Assembly: GCA_030591405.1 (NCBI GenBank)
Contig: JAUVBC010000045.1
Coordinates: forward strand, 1-10,370
Length of the DNA stretch: 10,370 bases
Reading direction: 5' to 3'
Origin: Candidatus Zixiibacteriota bacterium
GTDB lineage: Bacteria; Zixibacteria; MSB-5A5; GN15; PGXB01
In this document: piece by piece, positions 1 through 6,372 of the stretch
Layout: the number at the start of each line of letters is the position of its first letter
How positions within the stretch are numbered: the first letter of the stretch is position 1
The notes under the pieces: model-generated
What the model was told of the DNA's origin: nothing
Database searches by the model: none
The model's input: only the letters and a program-made list of their open reading frames with translations
Translations under genes and position numbers: made by a program

Positions 1-234
1 AAGGTTTCATATTTATACTGCTATGGATTTATCTGTGGCGAAGTTGATGGTAATGAGGGGGTTAATATTCTTGATATCGTTTTTATCATTAATTATAAAT
101 ATAAGAGTGGACCGGCTCCAGACCCAATGGACGCCGCAGATGTTGATGGCATACCACCAGTTAATATATTAGATATTGTTTATCTGATTAATTTTAAGTA
201 TAAGGGCGGACCAGAACCGGCATGCCCGCAGTAA
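1..234 (+). CDS. C-terminal fragment of a dockerin-repeat protein (5' end outside window)
   Basis: Frame 1 is open from the window edge to tandem stops TAA TAA (232-237) and encodes 77 visible residues. Two dockerin-type calcium-loop units are seen. Unit 1 has the core GEVDGNEGVNILDIVFIINY and unit 2 the core ADVDGIPPVNILDIVYLINF. Each is followed by KYKxGPxP, and a PDPMDA linker joins them. In the 12-residue loop the expected ligand positions 1, 3, 5, 9 and 12 are E, D, N, N, D in unit 1. In unit 2 they are D, D, I, N, D, so ligand 5 is lost. Cysteines lie before unit 1 (CYGFIC) and three residues from the end (ACPQ) and could pair by disulfide, which suits an exported protein. Dockerins classically bind cohesins in cellulosomes, but in non-cellulosomal bacteria such terminal pairs are common on secreted proteins of unknown role. 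The rest of the protein is off the window, so its function cannot be told. The gene is convergent with the nuo operon. Confidence 0.85.
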   Translation, partial: KVSYLYCYGFICGEVDGNEGVNILDIVFIINYKYKSGPAPDPMDAADVDGIPPVNILDIVYLINFKYKGGPEPACPQ

Positions 235-263
235 TAATCTGACGTCGATCAATTTCAGATAAT

Positions 264-302
264 AAAAGGGTTAGGAGCTTTAAGCTCCTGACCCTTTTTC
301 TT
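264..302 (+). terminator. Strong intrinsic terminator after the dockerin gene, possibly bidirectional
   Basis: Arms 264-279 and 283-298 form a 16-bp stem around a TTA loop (280-282), with one T-G wobble (272/290). The inner stem is AGGAGCT/AGCTCCT and the outer stem AAAAGGGT/ACCCTTTT, followed by TCTT. It lies 30 nt past the dockerin stop. Read on the minus strand, the stem is followed by a T-rich TTTTATTAT run, so it could also stop transcripts that run through from the nuo operon. It is the only strong terminator I see between the two convergent units. Confidence 0.88.
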
Positions 303-390
303 AAATATGATAATCTACTTTATTCTAATAATTTGTGATAGATTCACAGATTTTTAACAACGATGATATTGCAAAAATTATTCCCCCGCG

Positions 391-414
391 CCGTCAGGAA
401 CCCTTTCCTGACGG
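391..414. repeat. Perfect 10-bp inverted repeat (hairpin)
   Basis: CCGTCAGGAA (391-400) and TTCCTGACGG (405-414) are exact reverse complements around a CCCT loop. There is no U-run on either side, so it is not a standard intrinsic terminator. A degraded relative occurs at 572-594, which suggests a dispersed REP-like element and not a unique site. Confidence 0.8.
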
Positions 415-526
415 AATAACAAATTCACTACAACATCACTGTTATTTTATCCATAACATCTTAATTATGGTGTCAATAACCGAAAAAAAAGGAGTCGCGA
501 TATTTATTAAAAATATTAAAAAATAT

Positions 527-564
527 GGCAAAACACCTGTCCTTCAAAGGAGGAAAGCGATTTT
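527..564. repeat. 38-nt direct repeat, copy 1
   Basis: It matches 623-660 at 31 of 38 positions without gaps. The shared core is CCTGTCCTTC-(A/G)-AAGGAGG. The core can fold: CCTT pairs with AAGG around a TCAA loop, extended by T-A, T-G and C-G pairs with one bulged G. The copies are 96 nt apart. Confidence 0.7.
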
Positions 565-571
565 AGAAATT

Positions 572-594
572 TCATCAGAAAAGATTCCTGACGA
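572..594. repeat. Degenerate copy of the 391-414 hairpin
   Basis: The right arm TTCCTGACGA (585-594) matches the right arm of the perfect hairpin except for its last base. The left arm TCATCAGAA (572-580) differs from the ideal TCGTCAGGAA by one substitution and one deletion. It still pairs imperfectly around an AAGA loop. It lies between the two 38-nt repeats. Confidence 0.5.
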
Positions 595-622
595 CACGGA
601 AAATGCAAAAAAACACAAAAAC

Positions 623-660
623 GGAAAAGCGCCTGTCCTTCGAAGGAGGGAACCCATTTT
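623..660. repeat. 38-nt direct repeat, copy 2
   Basis: This is the second copy of the 527-564 element, with 7 mismatches. Its centre CCTTCGAAGG (637-646) is a perfect palindrome, and the flanking CCT...GGG extends the stem with a bulged G at 635. Copy 1 has A in place of G in the loop, so the stem is kept while the loop varies. Confidence 0.7.
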
Positions 661-673
661 GCTGTAACCAAAC

Positions 674-686
674 GTGGTGAAACCAC
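674..686. repeat. Short hairpin GTGGT-GAA-ACCAC
   Basis: Five perfect base pairs around a GAA loop. It is short and could be chance, but it sits next to the other palindromic elements, 14 nt past direct-repeat copy 2. Confidence 0.4.
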
Positions 687-722
687 TTATAGGGATATTA
701 TTGGATCGTTTTGGGCTCTCGG

Positions 723-736
723 TACAAAATTTTGTA
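723..736. repeat. Perfect 14-bp palindrome TACAAAATTTTGTA
   Basis: The sequence equals its own reverse complement. It is operator-like in symmetry but lies downstream of both converging genes, where no promoter is expected. Low-complexity AT content makes a chance origin possible. Confidence 0.4.
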
Positions 737-782
737 GTAAATTTGTCGAAACCCTTAGCAATGACATTTTATATATAATTAA

Positions 783-799
783 AAGACAGGAATTGTCTT
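783..799 (-). terminator. Weak terminator-like hairpin at the end of nuoN
   Basis: On the minus strand AAGACA-ATTCC-TGTCTT forms a 6-bp stem overlapping the nuoN stop codon (TAA, 798-800), followed by TTAATTATATA. The stem is short and has few G-C pairs, so efficient termination is doubtful. Read-through would next meet the strong hairpin at 264-298. Confidence 0.35.
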
Positions 800-2243
800 A
801 TTTAAATGAGAACATGCACATCTGCGCCAATTGCAGACCAAACTGCGGGAGCAAACCGAGAATCAATGTCCCTGCTGCGGTAATTACCAGAACCAGCCAG
901 ATAGCAGGTTTGAATGATACCGGTGCAAATTCTTCGTCGGCTTTACCAAAATAGGCGACAACAACTACACGAAGATAATAATAAACCGAGACGAAACTAT
1001 TCATAACAGCGATAACCGTCAGCCAAATATAACCAGCCTTAACCGCCTCAGAGAACAGATAAAACTTTCCAAAGAATCCGGCTGTTGGCGGAAATCCGGC
1101 CAGAGCAAACATAAACAGAGCAAGAAGCGCGGCAAGGAATGGATGCCTCACAGACATACCCTTCATCTCGTCTATCGCCGCGGTACTACCCGAACGGCTG
1201 TTAATAAGTGTGACAATGGCAAAACCGCCAAGATTGAAGAAAGTATAGGCCAACAGATAAAACGCCGACGCCGAAACTGCACCGTCACCACCGACACTGA
1301 GTGCAACCATTATATATCCTGCATGAGCAATCGATGAATAAGCAAGCATCCTTTTAATATTTGTCTGGAAAATCGCCATTAGATTACCGACCGACATCGT
1401 CAGTATGGCAAGTATCCAGAATATAACCGACAATTCATTCAGACCACCGAGACCATAAATAAATATCCGTAAGATCGCCGCAAATCCGGCCGCTTTCGGT
1501 GCCACTGAAAAATACGCGGTAACCGGGGTCGGTGCACCCTGATAAACATCGGGAACCCACATATGGAAAGGTACCGCCGCCACTTTAAATCCAAAACCTA
1601 TCAAAACCAACAATGCACCAGAATAGAGGAATAATCCGGAGTGACTAACAAGATAACCGAGATCGGTCATGATACGTCTTAAATCGGTTGTTCCTGCCGC
1701 TCCATAGATAAGCGCGATACCATACAATAAAAACGCGGTCGCAAACGCACCCATGATAAAATATTTAACCGATGATTCATTCGAGTTGGGATCGTTTCTG
1801 AAAAATCCTGCCATAACATACAACGGTATCGACATAATTTCCAGGCCAAGAAAGATCACAATCAGATCGGCACTCGAAGCCATAATCATCATTCCGACTG
1901 TCGCGAATAAAATCAAAGGATAAAACTCAAACCGCTCAATACCGTGCGCACGCAAATAATCCCGGGCCATCAACGTTGCTATGATTCCGGCCGATAAAAA
2001 GATAACATTAAAAAAGATCGAAAAATTATCAATCTGCACCATTCCATAAAACCCGGACTGCGGAGCGTTCCATTGCTGAAAAGTCAGAACCAGAGCGCCG
2101 ACCAGGCCAGCCAGCGAAAGATATGCCAGTAAAGTTCTGTTTTTGAAAACATTCCCAACCACCAGAATAAACATTCCTACCGCCAGTAAGAATATCTCGG
2201 GGTAAAGAATATCAAAAAATATTGCCGCTGATTTTATATCCAT
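798..2243 (-). CDS. nuoN: NADH-quinone oxidoreductase subunit N
   Basis: A 481-residue integral membrane protein with the size and roughly 14 hydrophobic spans of the NuoN/ND2 antiporter-like subunit. NuoN is the proton channel of the complex I membrane arm lying nearest to NuoK/J. Diagnostic signatures are LGLEIMSIPLYVMAGFFRN, with the channel glutamate at about residue 135 (E. coli Glu133), and FGFKVAAVPFHMWVPDVYQG, with Lys220 (E. coli Lys217). PTPVTAYFSVAPKAAGFA follows with Lys250, the central lysine. The MDIKSAAIFFDILYPEIFLL start fits the usual short N-terminus before the first helix. An in-frame TAA lies upstream, so no longer start is likely. No clear Shine-Dalgarno precedes the ATG, and an 87-nt gap separates it from the glutaredoxin-like gene, which is larger than any other gap in the operon. 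It is the last gene of the operon. Confidence 0.97.
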   Translation of the reverse strand: MDIKSAAIFFDILYPEIFLLAVGMFILVVGNVFKNRTLLAYLSLAGLVGALVLTFQQWNAPQSGFYGMVQIDNFSIFFNVIFLSAGIIATLMARDYLRAHGIERFEFYPLILFATVGMMIMASSADLIVIFLGLEIMSIPLYVMAGFFRNDPNSNESSVKYFIMGAFATAFLLYGIALIYGAAGTTDLRRIMTDLGYLVSHSGLFLYSGALLVLIGFGFKVAAVPFHMWVPDVYQGAPTPVTAYFSVAPKAAGFAAILRIFIYGLGGLNELSVIFWILAILTMSVGNLMAIFQTNIKRMLAYSSIAHAGYIMVALSVGGDGAVSASAFYLLAYTFFNLGGFAIVTLINSRSGSTAAIDEMKGMSVRHPFLAALLALFMFALAGFPPTAGFFGKFYLFSEAVKAGYIWLTVIAVMNSFVSVYYYLRVVVVAYFGKADEEFAPVSFKPAIWLVLVITAAGTLILGLLPQFGLQLAQMCMFSFK

Positions 2244-2296
2244 AATTTTTCTATAATTTCTTGTTTCGTCTTTTCTGCATTATCTAATTTCAAATA

Positions 2297-2319
2297 TTCG
2301 ATGCCTCACGGACATCAAA
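2297..2319 (-). other. Hairpin with GNRA loop between the glutaredoxin-like gene and nuoN
   Basis: On the minus strand TTTGATG pairs with CATCGAA (one T-G wobble). After a single bulged T, two G-C pairs close a GTGA tetraloop. It begins 11 nt after the stop of the small gene and lies 53 nt before the nuoN ATG. The following bases are AT-rich but not a U-run, so an RNA-processing or stability stem fits better than a full terminator. A chance fold cannot be ruled out. Confidence 0.45.
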
Positions 2320-2330
2320 CATTAAATACC

Positions 2331-2543
2331 TCAGCCGCCTCCAAATCCAACTTCGACCGCACCGTCATTTACAATAACAGGAACCATCGCTTTTCCGCCT
2401 GCTATTTTAATAGCTTCTTCTTTCGCGCCGGGGACATCGTAAACATCGATCTCTTTAAAAACTATCCCCTCTTTGGTAAAATGTTCTACTGCGGCGGCGC
2501 AGTATGGGCATCCCGGTTTGGTATAAATTGTGACTTCGGGCAT
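2331..2543 (-). CDS. Small glutaredoxin-like thioredoxin-fold protein (UXX-star/Grx type, CPYC form)
   Basis: A 70-residue cytosolic-type protein. The N-terminus MPEVTIYTKPGCPYC is a beta strand followed by the CPYC redox centre (Cys12, Cys15). VPVIV supplies the cis-proline of the thioredoxin fold (Pro55), and the chain ends GAVEVGFGGG. The GFGG ending and short length recall the UXX-star family, in which the first cysteine of the motif is often selenocysteine. Here both positions are ordinary TGC/TGT-type cysteines, with no in-frame TGA. The start at 2543 is chosen because GGAGGA lies exactly 7 nt upstream and the fold begins there. A GTG at 2594 in the same frame would add 17 residues without homology and overlap nuoM. 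It starts 1 nt after the nuoM stop, so it is very probably co-translated. The likely role is thiol-disulfide exchange, perhaps in redox maintenance or Fe-S assembly of the complex. The role is inference only. Confidence 0.82.
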   Translation of the reverse strand: MPEVTIYTKPGCPYCAAAVEHFTKEGIVFKEIDVYDVPGAKEEAIKIAGGKAMVPVIVNDGAVEVGFGGG

Positions 2544-2544
2544 A

Positions 2545-4116
2545 CTACTTTCCTCCAGTGGTAAAAGTGTGAGTATCACATCTGTCGCCAACACATTTAT
2601 ACCCCTTACTCATCCCAGCCTCGCTGGCGGTCCGAGAGGAATTCACAATACTGACTATATTTTTAACCGCCGGTTCTATTCGTTCAAGAAACGGCTTGGG
2701 ATAAATACCGATCCAGAAAATCAAGATTACTAATGGAATTAATATTATTTTTTCACGAAGATCCAGATCTTTCAATTTTTCATTTTCAGGTTTGGTAATT
2801 TTTCCAAAGATAACCCGTTGCAACATCCAGAGCATATAACAGGCGGCCAGAATCACACCGGTGGCGCCGATAATGGCATAAACCGGATTAGCTTTATATA
2901 CTCCCAGTAAAATCAAAAACTCACCGACAAAACCATTTGTTAGTGGTAAACCGATCGATGAGAGCGAGGCAATCATAAAGAAAGTCGAAAAAACCGGCAT
3001 TGATTTCGCCAAACCGCCAAAATCGGCAATCATTCTTGTATGCCGTCTTTCATATAGCATGCCGACAATTAAAAAGAGAGCGCCGGTCGAAATTCCATGA
3101 TTGATCATTTGCAAAACCGAACCCTCAAGTCCCTGCACATTCAGCGCCATCATACCAAGCATCACAAAACCGAGATGCGAAACCGATGAGTAAGCTACCA
3201 ATGATTTAATATCGCGCTGTACCATCGCCACCAGCGCACCATATATAATTCCGATCAGTGCCAAAATCGATATCAAAGGAACAAACTGCAATGTTGCCTC
3301 AGGAAACATCGGCAGGCATATCCGCACAAAACCATAAGTACCCATTTTAAGCAGGACACCAGCCAAAATCACCGAACCGGCGGTCGGGGCCTCGACATGA
3401 GCATCAGGGAGCCAGGTGTGGAACGGCCAAATCGGCACTTTAATTGCAAAAGTCAGTGCAAAGGCCAGGAATATATATGTCTGAGCGCCGAGCGGAATCG
3501 GCATCTTATATAAGTCGAGAATACTAAAGCTGTACTCACCTGCAAAACTATGATACATAAACATCAGATACAGAAGAGCGACCAGCATCAACAGAGAGCC
3601 GAACATCGTAAAAAGAACAAATTTGATCGCGGCATATATTTTTCTTGGTCCACCCCAGACACCGATTATAAAATACATCGGAATCAGCATCGCTTCCCAG
3701 AAGACGTAGAATAAGAAAAGGTCGAGCGAAACAAAAACACCAAGCATACCGGTCTCAAGCATCAGCATTGAGATGAAATATCCTTTCACACCGGTTTTGA
3801 TTGAATTCCAGGACGAGATCATAATGATGACCGACAGGATAGTTGTCAGCATAATAAGCAGCAGCGAGATGCCATCTATTCCCAAATGATACGAAATGCC
3901 AAAGGTGGAAATCCAGGGAATATTAACCTCGAATTGCATCCCATTGGCAACCGGGTCAAACATCGAATACATCATCAGCGAGAACAGAAAAGTTATAAAA
4001 GCGATAATCAATGCAATCGACTTCACCGAATCGTCACGCTCTTTTGGGACAAACAGCAAAAGCACTGCGCCGATCAGCGGGAAAAATGTAACTAATGTCA
4101 GAATTCTATCTTCCAT
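2545..4116 (-). CDS. nuoM: NADH-quinone oxidoreductase subunit M
   Basis: A 523-residue antiporter-like membrane subunit (NuoM/ND4), the middle proton channel of the distal membrane arm. FYVFWEAMLIPMYFIIGVWGG carries the essential channel glutamate (Glu141; E. coli Glu144). FAIKVPIWPFHTWLPDAHVE has Lys226 (E. coli Lys234), and GVLLKMGTYGF has Lys257 (E. coli Lys265). About 14 transmembrane spans are expected. The length is near the family norm of about 500, but the last 30 or so residues after the final helix form a hydrophilic tail (from about SSRTASEAGMSKGYKC) with two cysteines, CVGDRC. The ATG at 4116 lies 1 nt after the nuoL TGA, and no strong Shine-Dalgarno is visible, so start by translational coupling is likely. 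The TAG stop is 1 nt before the glutaredoxin-like start. Confidence 0.97.
   Translation of the reverse strand: MEDRILTLVTFFPLIGAVLLLFVPKERDDSVKSIALIIAFITFLFSLMMYSMFDPVANGMQFEVNIPWISTFGISYHLGIDGISLLLIMLTTILSVIIMISSWNSIKTGVKGYFISMLMLETGMLGVFVSLDLFLFYVFWEAMLIPMYFIIGVWGGPRKIYAAIKFVLFTMFGSLLMLVALLYLMFMYHSFAGEYSFSILDLYKMPIPLGAQTYIFLAFALTFAIKVPIWPFHTWLPDAHVEAPTAGSVILAGVLLKMGTYGFVRICLPMFPEATLQFVPLISILALIGIIYGALVAMVQRDIKSLVAYSSVSHLGFVMLGMMALNVQGLEGSVLQMINHGISTGALFLIVGMLYERRHTRMIADFGGLAKSMPVFSTFFMIASLSSIGLPLTNGFVGEFLILLGVYKANPVYAIIGATGVILAACYMLWMLQRVIFGKITKPENEKLKDLDLREKIILIPLVILIFWIGIYPKPFLERIEPAVKNIVSIVNSSRTASEAGMSKGYKCVGDRCDTHTFTTGGK
2551..2556 (-). promoter_or_regulatory. Strong ribosome-binding site of the glutaredoxin-like gene
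   Basis: The minus strand reads GGAGGA, 7 nt before the ATG at 2543. It lies within the last codons of nuoM (Thr-Gly-Gly-Lys-stop). It decides the start of the small gene and is one of the best Shine-Dalgarno matches in the operon. Confidence 0.8.
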
Positions 4117-4117
4117 A

Positions 4118-6058
4118 TCATCTCAATAAAACAAAAAGTAATAAAACAACTACGCCGGCCAAAAATATGGTCGCATAAGTTCTTAGTCGGCCGGTCTGAA
4201 CCGTTCTCAGCCCGGTCGATATATCTCCAATTACAACTGCCAAACCGTTTATCAGTCCGTCTATTAGAAAAACATCTACTATTTTCCATAAGAACAATGA
4301 GCCGTTAACAATCGGTCTGATAATAACAGCACCATACAATTCGTCAACAAAATATTTTCCAAGCAATAATTTATGCAGACCCGACATACTTGTTCTGAGT
4401 TTACCGCTTAAATCAGTATTCTTGCGATAGAGATACCAGGCAAGAATAATCGATAGCAACACTAATATAACCGAACTGGCCATCAATAATAATTCTGTCC
4501 CCGTACTATACGACCCTGATGTCAAGACATGCGTGGCAACCGGAAGATTCTGTCCGGCATGAAGGACAGGTTCAAGGAAATTTTCAAAATAGTTTATTCC
4601 ACCCAAAACATGCGGGATACCTACATAACCACCAACAATAGACAGTACCGCCAGAAGCATCAGTGGAATAGTCATCACCTTTGGCGACTCGTGCAGATGC
4701 TCTTTGGCATGTGAATCCATTCTTCCTTCGCCATAAAAGGTCAAATAAACCAAACGGAACATATAGAAAGCGGTCATCGCTGCCGCGGCAACGCCAAAAA
4801 CCCATAACCAGGTCGAACCATATTGCGATGAAAAAGCTTTCCAGAGAATCTCATCTTTAGAGAAGAAACCGGAAAACAGCGGAATCCCAGCGATAGCCAA
4901 AGTACCGACCATAAATGTCCAATAGGTTGCAGGCAAATGCTTTTTTAGCCCGCCCATATAGCGCATATCCTGCTGTCCGGCCATGGCATGAATCACCGAG
5001 CCGGAACCAAGGAATAACAAAGCTTTGAAAAATGAATGGGTCATCAGATGAAAAATACCGGCGCCAAAAGCAGCCACACCGCAAGCAACAAACATATATC
5101 CAAGCTGACTTACAGTCGAATAAGCGAGAACTCTCTTAATATCATTTTGGGCAAGAGCAATAGTTCCTGCAAAAAAGGCGGTAGCCATCCCAACGATAGC
5201 TACTACCGCCAGAGTTGTCGGTGCCATCATATATAAAACATTTGATCGTGCAATCATATAAACACCGGCAGTTACCATTGTTGCCGCATGTATCAAAGCC
5301 GAAACCGGAGTCGGGCCCTCCATCGCATCGGGAAGCCAGACAAACAGCGGTATCTGAGCCGATTTACCGGTAGCACCGAGGAACAGTAATAATGTAGCCG
5401 CCGTAATAAGAGTTCCTCCGACAGCAAACATCGCCGGGGCTTTTTCAAAAACAGTCGCGAAGTCGAGCGAACCGACCTGCCAGAAAATAATAAATAGCCC
5501 CAATAAGAATCCAAAATCACCAATGCGATTGACTATAAATGCTTTCTTGCCGGCATCGGATGCAGATTTCTTTTCGAACCAGAACCCGATCAAAAGATAA
5601 CTGCAAAGGCCAACCCCTTCCCAACCGACAAACATCAGAAGATAATTGTTTGCCAGAACCAGAATCAACATCGAAAAAACAAACAGATTCAGGTATGTGA
5701 AATATCTTGAAAATCCGGGATCATCGTGCATATACCCGATTGAATAAATATGTATCAGGAAACTGACACCGGTTACCACCATTACCATTATTATTGAGAG
5801 CGGGTCAAGAAGAAAACCAATGTTAACATTAAACTGTCCCGATGGAATCCAGACAAATAGAATCTCTTCAATAGCTCTCGCCTCAGCTGGCAATGATAAC
5901 AACTCAAAAAACAGATGGGCACTGTAAAAGAATGATAATCCAACGGCACCGCAGGCGATAAACGAAACAAACTTTTTGTTCAACTTGCCAATAAAGAGAC
6001 CGTTGATTAAAAAGCCAACCAGCGGAAACAAAGGTATGAGGTATAATGAGTATTCCAT
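4118..6058 (-). CDS. nuoL: NADH-quinone oxidoreductase subunit L
   Basis: A 646-residue membrane protein (NuoL/ND5), the most distal proton-pumping subunit of complex I. Its length fits the family (E. coli about 613), including the C-terminal lateral helix that braces NuoM and NuoN and the final anchoring span ending FVLLR. Signatures are LMFVGWEGVGLCSYLLIGFW (Glu147; E. coli Glu144), AFIVNRIGDFGF (Asp181), LGATGKSAQIPLFVWLPDAM (Lys232; E. coli Lys229) and EGPTPVSALIHAATMVTAGV with the channel histidine. The chain begins MEYSLYLIPLFPLVGFLING, a typical first helix. The start ATG is 8 nt after the nuoK stop. The upstream bases have no good Shine-Dalgarno match, so coupling to nuoK translation is likely. 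No frameshift or damage is seen. Confidence 0.97.
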   Translation of the reverse strand: MEYSLYLIPLFPLVGFLINGLFIGKLNKKFVSFIACGAVGLSFFYSAHLFFELLSLPAEARAIEEILFVWIPSGQFNVNIGFLLDPLSIIMVMVVTGVSFLIHIYSIGYMHDDPGFSRYFTYLNLFVFSMLILVLANNYLLMFVGWEGVGLCSYLLIGFWFEKKSASDAGKKAFIVNRIGDFGFLLGLFIIFWQVGSLDFATVFEKAPAMFAVGGTLITAATLLLFLGATGKSAQIPLFVWLPDAMEGPTPVSALIHAATMVTAGVYMIARSNVLYMMAPTTLAVVAIVGMATAFFAGTIALAQNDIKRVLAYSTVSQLGYMFVACGVAAFGAGIFHLMTHSFFKALLFLGSGSVIHAMAGQQDMRYMGGLKKHLPATYWTFMVGTLAIAGIPLFSGFFSKDEILWKAFSSQYGSTWLWVFGVAAAAMTAFYMFRLVYLTFYGEGRMDSHAKEHLHESPKVMTIPLMLLAVLSIVGGYVGIPHVLGGINYFENFLEPVLHAGQNLPVATHVLTSGSYSTGTELLLMASSVILVLLSIILAWYLYRKNTDLSGKLRTSMSGLHKLLLGKYFVDELYGAVIIRPIVNGSLFLWKIVDVFLIDGLINGLAVVIGDISTGLRTVQTGRLRTYATIFLAGVVVLLLFVLLR

Positions 6059-6066
6059 CAGTTCGA

Positions 6067-6372
6067 TTACCGCTTCATCAGGTTAAATTTATCTGCATTA
6101 ATTGTATCACGTTTTCTATAGACCATAATAATTATGGCCAATCCGACCGCTGCTTCCGCCGCCGCTACTGTCATAACAATAAAGACCAGCACATGACCAT
6201 CCATCAGATTATGCATCAATGAAAAGGCAATAATTGAAAGATTGGCGGCATTAAGCATCAATTCTATCGACATAAAAATAATTATCAGGTTGCGGGATAT
6301 AATCACACCACCAGCACCAATGGCAAATAAAAGGGCGCTTAGTATCAGATAATGTTCAATAGGAACTATCAA
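6067..6372 (-). CDS. nuoK: NADH-quinone oxidoreductase subunit K
   Basis: A 101-residue, three-helix membrane subunit (NuoK/ND4L) with exactly the usual family length. It contributes two buried glutamates to the proton path: Glu37 in FMSIELMLNAANLS and Glu73 in VAAAEAAVGLAI (E. coli Glu36 and Glu72). The start is TTG at 6372. The resulting IVPIEHYLILSALLFAIG matches the family's conserved N-terminus, and an AAGGGAG ribosome-binding site sits 7 nt upstream. The TTG overlaps the nuoJ TGA as TTGA, a 4-nt coupling junction. The tail YRKRDTINADKFNLMKR is basic and cytoplasmic. Confidence 0.97.
   Translation of the reverse strand: MIVPIEHYLILSALLFAIGAGGVIISRNLIIIFMSIELMLNAANLSIIAFSLMHNLMDGHVLVFIVMTVAAAEAAVGLAIIIMVYRKRDTINADKFNLMKR

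Larger units (their letters stand above)
303..797. other. Repeat-bearing convergent intergenic region without a convincing gene
   Basis: This is AT-rich sequence between the dockerin terminator and the end of nuoN. An open frame of 110 codons (335-667, GTG start) crosses it, but its product is Lys/Arg-rich, has no recognisable domain and no clear ribosome-binding site, and much of it is made of the DNA repeats listed separately, so I do not call it a gene. The stretch contains a perfect 10-bp hairpin, a decayed second copy, two 38-nt direct repeats with a hairpin core, a 5-bp hairpin and a 14-bp palindrome. Such a cluster in a 3'-to-3' spacer is typical of dispersed REP-like elements. That is inference from one locus only. 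Confidence 0.6.

Noticed and set aside
391..660. CRISPR array
   Set aside because: There are only two imperfect copies of each repeat, with no regular spacing of 30-40 nt and no cas genes.
335..667. Plus-strand 110-codon frame with a GTG start
   Set aside because: The product is Lys/Arg-rich with no domain, there is no clear ribosome-binding site, and its repetitive segments are translations of the palindromes and direct repeats. It is more likely a chance frame through repeats.
2244..2330. Internal promoter for nuoN
   Set aside because: The gap is AT-rich and near-matches to -10 boxes occur, but no -10/-35 pair with proper spacing stood out above chance.
2496..2510. Selenocysteine site in the glutaredoxin-like protein
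   Set aside because: Both positions of the CPYC motif are encoded by cysteine codons, and there is no in-frame TGA, so no recoding is needed.
2544..2594. Longer form of the glutaredoxin-like gene starting at GTG 2594
   Set aside because: It would overlap nuoM by about 50 nt and add residues with no family match. A strong GGAGGA site supports the ATG at 2543.
2301..2733. Plus-strand frames opposite the glutaredoxin-like gene and the nuoM end
   Set aside because: They are antisense shadows of well-supported genes, with no domain and no start signals.
4584..5523. Alternative minus- and plus-strand frames inside nuoL
   Set aside because: The nuoL frame is intact and fully homologous. The others are out-of-frame translations of it.
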